This document shows, one piece after another, positions 15,968 to 23,481 of a stretch of DNA of 28,711 nt; position 1 is the stretch's first letter; every line of letters begins with the position of its first letter. The DNA comes from an uncultured Lachnospiraceae bacterium (lineage in GTDB: Bacteria > Bacillota > Clostridia > Lachnospirales > Lachnospiraceae), in NCBI GenBank assembly GCA_910580005.1, contig CAJTXH010000024.1, forward strand, positions 1 to 28,711, written 5' to 3'. The notes under the pieces were generated by a model. That model ran no database searches. It was not told the DNA's origin and saw only the letters and a program-made list of their open reading frames with translations. A program made the translations under genes and the position numbers.

Positions 15968-17311
15968 ATGTGGGATAAATTTAAGAAATTAACAGTAGTG
16001 GTGCTTATAGTATCATTTATATCAGGAACAGTGCCAGAAGGCATTTTGCCACAGGTGGCATATGCAAGTGCAGCAGTACCAAAAGTACAAGCATCAGCAT
16101 ATGTTGTAATGGATGCAAATTCAGGTGATGTTATATATAAAAATAGCATGAATAAGAAAATATATCCTGCAAGTACAGCTAAACTTATGACTGCGATAGT
16201 TACAATTGAAAATATAGATATTAATAAAAGAGTAACATTTACAAAAAATATGAGGAAAAAGGTTCCATCAGATGCTTCAAAACTGGATTTAAAGACAGGG
16301 ACAGCATACACTGTAAAGCAGTACCTGAATATGCTGTTAATTGCTTCAGATGCAGATTCTGCAATGGCACTGGCATCTGGCGCAGGCATATCATATAATA
16401 AATTTATCAGCCTTATGAACAGTACAGCTAAAAGCTATGGTATGTCTAAAACAAGTTTTGATAATCCAATGGGATTAGATATAGGCAACGGATATAATAA
16501 AATGTATACTTCTGCTTATGACTATGCAGTAATGGCAAGGCATGCAATGTCATATGAACTTATACGCAATATAGTTGCCAAAAGTACATATACAGTGCCA
16601 GCAAGAAAGGGAAAGCCGTCATTTAAAATAAAAAATTCTAATGGTTTTTATTCTACATATAAGCTTAAAGATAAAGAATATAAAATTATAGGCTCTAAGA
16701 CAGGAACAACGCGTGCAGCAGGACGTGTGCTTATAGCAACAGCAAGGGATGAGGAAGGCCATGAGCTTATATGTGCATATTTTGGAGGCAATTCGTCAGA
16801 AGCACTTTATAAAGGCATAGAGAAGCTGCTGGATTACGCATTTAAGCAGTATTCAAATAATAAAATAACGCTTGCTGTTGGCTTTTGGGATACAAGATTC
16901 CGGGGCAGTGAGAAGATTATATGTAAACATGCAACATCAGGTGCAATACCTATGCAGGCAAATGGTAAATTCAGCCCTGGATTAGTAAAAAACGCTGCCA
17001 ATACAACAAGCCTTATAAATGGAATTTCAGGGCTTGGCCTGGAGGCGGTTACTGGAAGCGGCCTTACAGTTGCAGGGCTTGCAGCTGCATATTATAATAG
17101 CAAGGATATGGTACCGGGCAGTGAAGAATTAACAGATAAGGAACTGGGTATAATAAGTCCGCTGGAAAATACAGAGGGATTTAATATAAGTGAACAGAAG
17201 AAAATAGCAGGACTTTATTTATCTGGTGCAATGGCAAATGTACAGATAAAGAATGTGAACCACCAGATTACTAAAGAAGAAGCCGTATTAATAGCAGACC
17301 TGCTTACATAA
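15968..17311 (+). CDS. Secreted S11-family D-alanyl-D-alanine carboxypeptidase homologue with altered SxN motif
   Basis: DacF/PBP5-like penicillin-binding protein, expected to trim the terminal D-Ala of peptidoglycan stem peptides outside the membrane. The signal peptide spans about 1-34 (hydrophobic 8-20, AYA before the predicted cut). The active-site SxxK motif is STAK (69-72, in IYPASTAKLMTAIV) and the KTG motif is SKTGTT (243-248). The SxN motif, usually SGN or SAN followed by DAA, reads S127-D128-A129-D130, so the expected Asn is Ala. Activity may be changed, or an adjacent residue may substitute. After the catalytic domain (to about 295) there are some 150 residues that I do not recognise, instead of a classical PBP5 C-terminal domain. 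The 447 residues are within the size range. Confidence 0.88.
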   Translation: MWDKFKKLTVVVLIVSFISGTVPEGILPQVAYASAAVPKVQASAYVVMDANSGDVIYKNSMNKKIYPASTAKLMTAIVTIENIDINKRVTFTKNMRKKVPSDASKLDLKTGTAYTVKQYLNMLLIASDADSAMALASGAGISYNKFISLMNSTAKSYGMSKTSFDNPMGLDIGNGYNKMYTSAYDYAVMARHAMSYELIRNIVAKSTYTVPARKGKPSFKIKNSNGFYSTYKLKDKEYKIIGSKTGTTRAAGRVLIATARDEEGHELICAYFGGNSSEALYKGIEKLLDYAFKQYSNNKITLAVGFWDTRFRGSEKIICKHATSGAIPMQANGKFSPGLVKNAANTTSLINGISGLGLEAVTGSGLTVAGLAAAYYNSKDMVPGSEELTDKELGIISPLENTEGFNISEQKKIAGLYLSGAMANVQIKNVNHQITKEEAVLIADLLT

Positions 17312-17385
17312 ATATCTGGAAATAAAGTATAATAATACAAAACCAGCAGGGATGCGGACAGTGTTCCTGGAATGGAGGAAATTAT

Positions 17386-18303
17386 ATGTTATATGATGTA
17401 GTTATAGCAGGAGGCGGGGCAGCAGGGCTTTCAGCCGCACTTTATGCAGGAAGGGCAAGGCTTAAGGCACTTGTAATTGAGAAATATAATATTACAGGAA
17501 GCCAGATTATATATACAAATGAGGTAGATAATTATCTTGGGATACCATCAGTTTCAGGCTTTGAACTTGTTAATAAATTTAAAGAACATGCTACTGATGA
17601 AGCAGAATTTACAGAAGGTGAAGTTACAAATATTATAAAAGAGGATGGGATTTTTACTTTAGAACTTGAGGATGGCAGTGAAATAAAATCAAAGACAATT
17701 ATAATAGCTACAGGGGCTGTCCACAATAAGCTGGGGGTAAAAGGCGAAGAAGAGTTTACAGGAAAGGGTGTATCTTACTGTGCTACGTGTGACGGGGCAT
17801 TTTATAAAGGAAAAGATGTTGTAGTAGCAGGAGGAGGTGATACAGCACTTTCGGAGGCCCTTTACCTTTCAAATATATGCAGGAAAGTATACTTAATCCA
17901 TAGAAGGAATGAATTAAGAGGCAGCAGGGCATACCAGGATAAAATTGCAGCAAAAGCAAATATAGAATTTACTGGCAATGCGGTAATTGATGAAATAAGA
18001 GGGGATGGCAATGTTTCATCGCTGTTTTATCATGATAAAGAGGACAATATAAAAAGAAAGCTTGATGTAGATGGTGTATTTATAGCAGTAGGGATGAAAC
18101 CAGATACTGATATAGTAAAAGGGCTTGCTGATATGGATGATTATGGTTATATAATTGCAGGAGAGGACGGCAAAACAACTACAGAAGGGCTGTTTGTGGC
18201 AGGGGATATACGCCAGAAAAATCTAAGGCAGTTAATAACAGCAGTATCAGATGGTGCAAACTGTGTTGCATCTGTAGAGGAATATCTTAATACAATAAAT
18301 TAA
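17386..18303 (+). CDS. trxB: Thioredoxin-disulfide reductase
   Basis: FAD flavoprotein that passes electrons, normally from NADPH, to thioredoxin. It is 305 residues. The FAD-binding start GGGAAGLSAALYAGRARL (9-26), the redox-active CATC (132-135 in YCATCDGAFY) and the second Rossmann motif VAGGGDTALSEALYL (147-161) are all present. The FAD end motif TTEGLFVAGDIRQKNLRQL is also intact. The ribosome site GGAGGAAA precedes ATG 17386. Some clostridial homologues use ferredoxin or other donors; the CATC and pyridine-nucleotide motifs favour a standard TrxB. A TATAAT-like box is at 17327 but its -35 is poor. The gene ends at a strong terminator. Confidence 0.94.
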   Translation: MLYDVVIAGGGAAGLSAALYAGRARLKALVIEKYNITGSQIIYTNEVDNYLGIPSVSGFELVNKFKEHATDEAEFTEGEVTNIIKEDGIFTLELEDGSEIKSKTIIIATGAVHNKLGVKGEEEFTGKGVSYCATCDGAFYKGKDVVVAGGGDTALSEALYLSNICRKVYLIHRRNELRGSRAYQDKIAAKANIEFTGNAVIDEIRGDGNVSSLFYHDKEDNIKRKLDVDGVFIAVGMKPDTDIVKGLADMDDYGYIIAGEDGKTTTEGLFVAGDIRQKNLRQLITAVSDGANCVASVEEYLNTIN

Positions 18304-18335
18304 CAAAGAGTTTTACATTTTGCCTGAAAATTATA

Positions 18336-18381
18336 AGACAGCATACAGATGTATATATTTGCCTGTATGCTGTCTGTTTTT
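18336..18381 (+). terminator. Strong terminator between convergent trxB and pdxT
   Basis: A 13-bp perfect stem, AGACAGCATACAG (18336-18348) with CTGTATGCTGTCT (18363-18375), has a 14-base loop and a T tract (18377-18382). It serves trxB on the plus strand. The pdxT stop codon (18381-18383) touches the T tract. On the minus strand the stem could also slow polymerase, but its T run is poor. Confidence 0.88.
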
Positions 18382-18938
18382 TACATTTCCATAAACATTT
18401 TATGTAACCTGTAATCACTGCAAAGCTCTGGGTGGAATGAGAGTCCAAGCTGTTTTTTATATCTTACTGCGGTTATTTTGCCATCAGTTTCTGCAAGTAT
18501 CTCAGCGCCGCTGGAAACATTTTCAATATAAGGCGCACGTATAAATTCCATCGGAAATGTGCCAAGCCCTTTTATTTCACCATCATAATGGAAGCTTCCA
18601 AGCTGTCTTCCATATGCATTACGTTTTACAGTGACAGGAAGGGTTTTAAAATATGCCCTTGTATCATTGGAAATGTTTTCTGCAAGGAGTATAAGCCCTG
18701 CACATGTGCCAAGCACAGGCATACCATTTTCTATTTTCTCTTTAAGTATATTAAACATTCCAAGGTCTTTTAAAAGTTTGCCCTGTACAGTGCTTTCACC
18801 ACCAGGCAGCACAAGCCTGTCAAAATGCCTGTCTAAATCATTTTTCTGGCGGAGCTGGATAGTATCTGCCCCAAGTTCTTTAAATATTTTCTCATGTTCA
18901 ATAAATGCCCCCTGTACGGCAAGTATGCCTATTACCAT
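18381..18938 (-). CDS. pdxT: Pyridoxal 5'-phosphate synthase glutaminase subunit PdxT
   Basis: Hydrolyses glutamine and channels ammonia to PdxS for de novo PLP synthesis. The 185 residues are typical. The start is MVIGILAVQGAFIEHE, with LVLPGGESTVQGKL (43-56). The triad is C79 (LGTCAGLILLA), H169 and E171 (GLSFHPE). The minus-strand frame is open further upstream to 19037, but ATG at 18938 is supported by AAGGAGG (RC of 18944-18950) and by the conserved N-terminus. The ribosome site overlaps the pdxS stop codon (10-base gap), so the two subunits are tightly coupled. Confidence 0.96.
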   Translation of the reverse strand: MVIGILAVQGAFIEHEKIFKELGADTIQLRQKNDLDRHFDRLVLPGGESTVQGKLLKDLGMFNILKEKIENGMPVLGTCAGLILLAENISNDTRAYFKTLPVTVKRNAYGRQLGSFHYDGEIKGLGTFPMEFIRAPYIENVSSGAEILAETDGKITAVRYKKQLGLSFHPELCSDYRLHKMFMEM

Positions 18939-18948
18939 AAGTGCCTCC

Positions 18949-19824
18949 TTAAATCCCACGTTCAGCCATAAGCAGTGTAATTTCATCTTTATTAATGCCA
19001 ACCATTGCCTCACCAAGGTTTTTGGAAAGTTCTGCAATCATTTTTGCATCTGTATAGTTAGTAACAGCCTTTACAATAGCTTCAGCCCTCTTTGCAGGGT
19101 CTCCTGATTTAAATATCCCAGAACCTACAAAAACGCCATCAGCACCAAGCTGCATCATAAGTGCAGCGTCTGCAGGTGTGGCAACGCCGCCAGCAGCGAA
19201 GTTTACTACAGGGAGTTTCCCATTTTCATGTACATACTGTACAAGGCTATATGGGACTTGAAGTTCTTTAGCTTCATTGAAAAGTTCATCTTCACGCATA
19301 GCAGTAATTTTTGCAATTGCACTGTTCATCATGCGCATATGGCTTACAGCCTGAACAACATCACCAGTACCAGGCTCGCCTTTAGTCCTTATCATTGCAG
19401 CGCCTTCATTTATACGCCTTAAAGCTTCACCAAGGTTTTTTGCACCGCATACAAAAGGTACTTTAAAACGTGTTTTGTCAATGTGGAAAATATCATCTGC
19501 AGGTGAAAGGACTTCACTTTCATCAATATAATCAATTTCTATAGCTTCAAGTACCTGTGCTTCAACAAAATGCCCTATCCTGCATTTTGCCATAACAGGT
19601 ATGGAAACAGCTTCCTGTATGCCATTTATCATTGCAGGGTCACTCATACGTGAAACGCCGCCAGCAGCACGTATATCAGCAGGAATACGTTCAAGTGCCA
19701 TAACAGCACATGCCCCTGCTTCTTCTGCAATTTTAGCCTGTTCAGGCGTAGTAACATCCATAATAACACCGCCTTTAAGCATCTGTGCAAGTTCCCTGTT
19801 AAGTGCATATTGTTTCTGGTCCAT
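18949..19824 (-). CDS. pdxS: Pyridoxal 5'-phosphate synthase lyase subunit PdxS
   Basis: Makes PLP from ribose 5-phosphate, glyceraldehyde 3-phosphate and ammonia from PdxT; a dodecameric TIM barrel. The 291 residues include VIMDVTTPEQAKIAEEAGA (20-38), the first catalytic Lys K80 in VMAKCRIGH and the second, K148, in MIRTKGEPGTG. The open frame starts five codons earlier at a TTG that lies inside the ribosome site. ATG at 19824 is chosen because TTTGGAGGGA lies six bases before it. It is transcribed away from the MocR-type regulator gene, and the two share a short control region. Confidence 0.97.
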   Translation of the reverse strand: MDQKQYALNRELAQMLKGGVIMDVTTPEQAKIAEEAGACAVMALERIPADIRAAGGVSRMSDPAMINGIQEAVSIPVMAKCRIGHFVEAQVLEAIEIDYIDESEVLSPADDIFHIDKTRFKVPFVCGAKNLGEALRRINEGAAMIRTKGEPGTGDVVQAVSHMRMMNSAIAKITAMREDELFNEAKELQVPYSLVQYVHENGKLPVVNFAAGGVATPADAALMMQLGADGVFVGSGIFKSGDPAKRAEAIVKAVTNYTDAKMIAELSKNLGEAMVGINKDEITLLMAERGI

Positions 19825-19859
19825 ATTAAATCCCTCCAAATTTTATATAAAGTTTTCTA

Positions 19860-19928
19860 TTTACTAAAAGAACATATTAAATTATAATGAAAATTGGCTA
19901 TATAAAAATACCCAGAATAAATATAGCC
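19860..19928. promoter_or_regulatory. Divergent pdxS/pdxR control region with overlapping promoters and candidate operator
   Basis: On the plus strand, TTTACT (19860-19865), a 17-base spacer and TATAAT (19883-19888) form the regulator promoter. The -10 lies in the palindrome ATTATAAT, so the minus strand also has TATAAT there for pdxS, but the sequence 17 bases upstream is a poor -35. GGCTATAT (19896-19903) and ATATAGCC (19921-19928) form a perfect inverted repeat spaced by 17 bases. It lies at the predicted regulator start site and upstream of pdxS, over its -35 zone. ATACCCAGA and ATACCAGA nearby form a near direct repeat. This layout suits a MocR regulator that activates pdxS and limits itself; that is inference. 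Confidence 0.55.
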
Positions 19929-19958
19929 AGTAATACCAGATTGTGGAGGGAAAAACGT

Positions 19959-21443
19959 ATGCTGACATATTCTTTTGAAAATATAGGACCAGAACCGCTT
20001 TATCTGCATTTATATAAATGCATTAAAAATGATATACTGGATGGTGTTTTACTATCTGGCACTAAACTTCCATCTAAAAGGAGTTTTGCAAAAAATCTGG
20101 GCATAAGCAGTATTACAGTTGAGAATGCTTATGCACAGCTCCAGGCAGAAGGGTTTATTTACTCAATTCCCAAAAAGGGTTTTTATGTAACCATGCTTCC
20201 AGATAGTATGCCAGGGATAAAAGAAGAATATATTAACCATGAAACAGGCAGGATTACAGCAGGAAACTTAATAGAAGAGGAAAGCCAGTATAGAATTGAC
20301 CTTGTAAGCAATATGACGCCTACAACCAATTTTCCGTTTTCAATATGGGCAAAGTTAATGAGGGAAGTAATATCTGAAAAAAGCAGCGAATTAATGAAAA
20401 AATCGCCATGGGGAGGTATAATGGAACTGCGCAGTGCCATAAGCCTGCATTTAAAACAGTTCCGCAATATGGACGTAGCACCAGAGCAGATAATAACCGG
20501 GGCAGGGACAGAATACCTTTATACGCTTATTATACAGCTTCTTGGATATGATAAAGTCTATGCTGTTGAAAACCCTGGATATAAAAAAGTAGCACAGATA
20601 TATAAAAGTAACAATGTAGCATGTGAATATATACCAGTTGGCAAGGCGGGCATAGTTATAGAAGAGCTGGAAAAGCATAATGCAGATGTGGCACATATTT
20701 CACCATCACACCATTACCCTACTGGCATAATAACACCTGTAAGCAGGCGTTATGAAATACTTGCGTGGGCATCAAAGAAAAAAGACCGCTATATTATAGA
20801 AGATGACTATGATTCAGAATTCAGGCTGGAAGGGAAGCCAATGCCAGCATTGCAGGAGATTGATATAATGGAAAGAGTTATATATATCAATACATTTACA
20901 AAAAGCCTTGCCCCTACAATAAGGATAAGTTATATGGTGCTGCCCTGGAAACTGCTCCATGAATTTTATAATAAATTAAGCTTCTATTCTTGTACAGTAT
21001 CAAACTTTGAACAATATACACTTGCCCGCTTTATAAATGATGGTTATTTTGAAAAACATATAAACCGTATGAGGAATTATTACAGAAAGGTGCGTGACAA
21101 ACTTATGGATGAAATAAAAGGAAGCAGGCTTGCAGATATATGTGAAATATCTGAAGAGGGTTCAGGGCTTCATTTTCTTTTAAAAATCCATACAGAAATA
21201 CCTGACAGTGAATATGTTGGAATATGCAGGCAGAATAAAATTAATGTATCATGCCTGTCACAATATTATATTGACGATAAAGACACTGTTAAAGCAGGGA
21301 TAGCAGACAGTACAGCCGGGGATGGTTATAAGGACAGGGAGCATACTATAATAATGAATTATTCGGGAGTAAAAATGGAAGATGTAAAAGAAACCGTCAG
21401 CCTGCTATGTAAATCACTTGGACTTGCTAAAACAGGTGGTTAG
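19959..21443 (+). CDS. pdxR: MocR-family transcriptional regulator, probable PdxR
   Basis: GntR-type winged helix-turn-helix fused to a fold-type I aminotransferase domain; such proteins use PLP as ligand and, when divergent from pdxST, usually activate PLP synthesis. The DNA-binding domain is at about 10-80 (GTKLPSKRSFAKNLGISSIT, AYAQLQAEGFIYSIPKKGFYV). The aminotransferase-like domain shows DDYDSEFR (282-289) and the PLP-lysine motif NTFTKSLAPTIRISYMV with K315. It is 494 residues. The frame is open from ATG 19887, but ATG 19959 is preceded by GGAGGG (19945-19950) at 8 bases and aligns with the family. The choice of PdxR among MocR proteins rests on the divergent pdxST pair. Confidence 0.9.
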   Translation: MLTYSFENIGPEPLYLHLYKCIKNDILDGVLLSGTKLPSKRSFAKNLGISSITVENAYAQLQAEGFIYSIPKKGFYVTMLPDSMPGIKEEYINHETGRITAGNLIEEESQYRIDLVSNMTPTTNFPFSIWAKLMREVISEKSSELMKKSPWGGIMELRSAISLHLKQFRNMDVAPEQIITGAGTEYLYTLIIQLLGYDKVYAVENPGYKKVAQIYKSNNVACEYIPVGKAGIVIEELEKHNADVAHISPSHHYPTGIITPVSRRYEILAWASKKKDRYIIEDDYDSEFRLEGKPMPALQEIDIMERVIYINTFTKSLAPTIRISYMVLPWKLLHEFYNKLSFYSCTVSNFEQYTLARFINDGYFEKHINRMRNYYRKVRDKLMDEIKGSRLADICEISEEGSGLHFLLKIHTEIPDSEYVGICRQNKINVSCLSQYYIDDKDTVKAGIADSTAGDGYKDREHTIIMNYSGVKMEDVKETVSLLCKSLGLAKTGG

Positions 21444-21456
21444 TGTACATATCTTC

Positions 21457-21485
21457 TTGTACTTTATTACTTTCTTTTGTATAAT
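21457..21485 (+). promoter_or_regulatory. Putative promoter of mscL
   Basis: TTGTAC (21457-21462), a 17-base spacer and a perfect TATAAT (21480-21485) lie 14 bases after the regulator gene. The start near 21492 would leave a leader of about 70 bases. Confidence 0.65.
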
Positions 21486-21563
21486 AACTAAGTGGGCACA
21501 GGCTGGTGTAAAATACAATATATGAGAAAAACATTCAAAATAAAGAAAGGCGGGATAAAAATA

Positions 21564-22001
21564 TTGAAAAAGTTTTTAGAAGAATTTAAACAGTTTGCAT
21601 TGCGTGGCAATGTTATGGACCTTGCAGTTGGTGTTATTATTGGTGCTGCATTCCAGAATATTGTTACAGCACTGACAGAGGATTTTATTAACCCAATAAT
21701 TAACTGCATTGGTAAAACGGAGATTGGCGGTTCAATCCAGATTTTTAATACTGGCCAGTATATTAGCTATGGTGATTTTATTACTTCAGTTATTAATTTT
21801 ATTATAATGGCATTTGTTATTTTCTTGTTAATGAAAGGTATTAATAAGCTTATGTCAATTGGAAAAAAAGAAGAAGCGCCAGAAGCACCTGTAACTAAAA
21901 AGTGTCCTTATTGTTTAAGTGAAATACATATTGATGCAGTAAAATGCCCACACTGTACTTCAAGTTTAATTGAAGAAAGGCCTGTAACAGAAGAAATATA
22001 A
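21564..22001 (+). CDS. mscL: Large-conductance mechanosensitive channel MscL with C-terminal zinc ribbon
   Basis: Homopentameric channel that opens under membrane tension to release solutes during osmotic downshock. The N-terminal helix and pore helix are conserved (FLEEFKQFALRGNVMDLAVG, then VIIGAAFQNIV); TM1 is about 17-42 and TM2 about 72-95. The C-terminus adds a zinc-ribbon-like end with CPYC (114-117) and CPHC (128-131), as seen in some Firmicutes MscL. The frame is open from ATG 21492 and has ATG 21522, but the family starts at MKKFLEEF. TTG 21564 encodes that first residue and has GGCGGG (21549-21554) nine bases before it, so a TTG start (145 residues) is preferred. Confidence 0.9.
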   Translation: MKKFLEEFKQFALRGNVMDLAVGVIIGAAFQNIVTALTEDFINPIINCIGKTEIGGSIQIFNTGQYISYGDFITSVINFIIMAFVIFLLMKGINKLMSIGKKEEAPEAPVTKKCPYCLSEIHIDAVKCPHCTSSLIEERPVTEEI

Positions 22002-22010
22002 AAAGTCCAG

Positions 22011-22040
22011 CCTGCTGCACCTGTATTATGGGTGGGCAGG
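22011..22040. terminator. Hairpin between convergent mscL and XRE regulator genes
   Basis: CCTGC (22011-22015) and CACC (22018-22021) pair with GGTG (22031-22034) and GCAGG (22036-22040), with small bulges and a 9-base loop. There is no T run on either side, so termination may be weak or Rho-dependent. Confidence 0.4.
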
Positions 22041-22050
22041 TTATCTGGTT

Positions 22051-22410
22051 TCAGTTATTCCGTTTTGCAAGCAGCCCTGCTATTTCAAGAAGTAATTTCT
22101 TATCGCTCTGTGAAATATTCATTGCCTTTGGCTCCAGTTGCAAGTTAATATTATATTCATTATTTTCAGAAACATATTTGCTGGGAATATCAGGAGCCTT
22201 GTTAAATTGCCCCCATAATATATCATTAGGTGTAGTATTAAGTGCATTACATATATTAACCAGTGCTTCAATTGACATTTTTGCACTGCCGCCTTCAATA
22301 TGTGATATATGTACAACAGAGAGGTTTGTCATTTCTGCAAGCTGTGCTTGTGTCAGTTTAATATTTTTTCTGCTGTTTTTTATATTCAGGCCAAGTAACT
22401 TTAAATCCAT
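22051..22410 (-). CDS. XRE-family (Cro/CI-type) helix-turn-helix regulator
   Basis: Small DNA-binding regulator of unknown target. The 119 residues contain an N-terminal HTH_3 domain (about 5-66), with LTQAQLAEMTNLSVVHISHIEGG (helices 2-3) and MSIEALVNICNALNTTPNDIL. The C-terminal half is polar, without a recognisable ligand domain, and ends in a short helix DKKLLLEIAGLLAKRN. The open frame begins nine codons earlier (22437), but ATG at 22410 is chosen because GGAGGAAAC precedes it. It is convergent to mscL and divergent from the metalloprotease gene. It lacks toxin, integrase or phage neighbours, so it looks like a stand-alone chromosomal regulator. Confidence 0.85.
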   Translation of the reverse strand: MDLKLLGLNIKNSRKNIKLTQAQLAEMTNLSVVHISHIEGGSAKMSIEALVNICNALNTTPNDILWGQFNKAPDIPSKYVSENNEYNINLQLEPKAMNISQSDKKLLLEIAGLLAKRNN

Positions 22411-22454
22411 TGTTTCCTCCAGAATAAAAATTTTCATAATAAGTAAAAAATAAG

Positions 22455-22483
22455 TTTATATATCCTAGTCTATAAGATAGCAA
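22455..22483 (-). promoter_or_regulatory. Putative promoter of the XRE regulator
   Basis: On the minus strand, TTGCTA (22483-22478), a 17-base spacer and TATAAA (22460-22455) point toward the regulator gene. The start near 22448 would give a leader of about 38 bases. Confidence 0.5.
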
Positions 22484-22752
22484 TTATAGTTTAAAACATA
22501 AATAAATTAAGAAGGATATATTGCCTTATACTGGCAAAATAAGTGTTGTTTTTTGTAGAAATTTAACATTATTAAACAATTCCCAGTTACCATTTGCTGG
22601 AAAACTGTTGTCTGCAGTATTGTGTTTTATTCCTTGAAATACAAAGATTTTTGTGATAGCATATTAAAAATACATGAATAAACAGGGAAACATTTGCAGA
22701 TTATTACAATATCTGTTAAATATTTTATGTTTAAAGAAAGGTGGCATATTTA
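22484..22752 (+). promoter_or_regulatory. AT-rich spacer with putative promoter of the YugP-type gene
   Basis: No gene is seen in this stretch. TTGAAA (22634-22639), a 17-base spacer and TAGCAT (22657-22662) form a possible plus-strand promoter about 90 bases before the metalloprotease start. A CCAG/CTGG imperfect hairpin near 22583-22600 is unremarkable. Confidence 0.4.
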
Positions 22753-23436
22753 TTGATTATTGATACTACTTATATTTTAATTATAATTGGTGCAGTCCTT
22801 TGTATGGCAGCATCAGCAAATGTAAATGGGACTTACAGGCGTTATATGGGGGTTTACAGCTCAAGGGGGCTTAGGGCGGAGGATGTTGCACAGATGATTT
22901 TAAGCAATGCAGGGATATTTGATGTAAGGATTGAACGTATACCAGGAAACCTTACAGACCATTATTCACCACGTGAAAAAGTACTGCGCCTGTCAGATTC
23001 TGTATATGGTTCAATGTCAGTAGCCGCAATCGGGGTGGCAGCGCATGAGTGTGGACATGCAATACAGCACCAGAAGGGATACGTGCCAATTACAGTACGT
23101 AATGCAATAGTTCCTATTGTAAATTTTGGCTCAAATGCAGCGTGGCCTGTAATTTTACTTGGGGCAATGGCAAATAACGGGATTCTTGTAAATGTTGGAA
23201 TAATACTTTTTAGTTTTGCAGTAATTTTCCAGCTTATAACACTGCCAGTTGAATTTAATGCATCAGGCAGGGCATTAAATATTTTAAAAGAGCAGAATAT
23301 ACTCCAAGGCAAAGAGTTATCAGGAGCACGTAAGGTTCTTGGTGCAGCAGCGATGACATATGTAGCTTCAATGGTTGCAATACTTCTACAGCTATTGAGG
23401 CTGGTAATGATATTTGGCAGAAGGAACAGGGATTAA
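22753..23436 (+). CDS. YugP-type zinc-dependent membrane metallopeptidase
   Basis: Membrane protein of the Zn_peptidase_2 (YugP) family; presumed membrane protease, substrate unknown. The zinc-binding motif HECGH (98-102) is in GVAAHECGHAIQHQKGY, with a likely third ligand at E167 in LPVEFNAS. Hydrophobic segments are at about 6-22, 115-140, 145-167 and 198-221. Family-typical SGxxxAxxxL before the motif (VAQMILSNAGI) is present. An upstream GTG (22741) is in frame, but it lies within the ribosome site AAAGGTGG. TTG 22753, eight bases after GGTGG, is preferred, giving 227 residues. The neighbouring XRE gene is divergent. Confidence 0.87.
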   Translation: MIIDTTYILIIIGAVLCMAASANVNGTYRRYMGVYSSRGLRAEDVAQMILSNAGIFDVRIERIPGNLTDHYSPREKVLRLSDSVYGSMSVAAIGVAAHECGHAIQHQKGYVPITVRNAIVPIVNFGSNAAWPVILLGAMANNGILVNVGIILFSFAVIFQLITLPVEFNASGRALNILKEQNILQGKELSGARKVLGAAAMTYVASMVAILLQLLRLVMIFGRRNRD

Positions 23437-23481
23437 AATATCACAGTTGTAAGTTTATAGTTAGTTTGTATGGAGGTGTGC

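Noticed and set aside
18336..18381. Fully bidirectional terminator
   Set aside because: The stem is symmetrical, but only the plus-strand side has a proper T tract, so it is called for trxB only.
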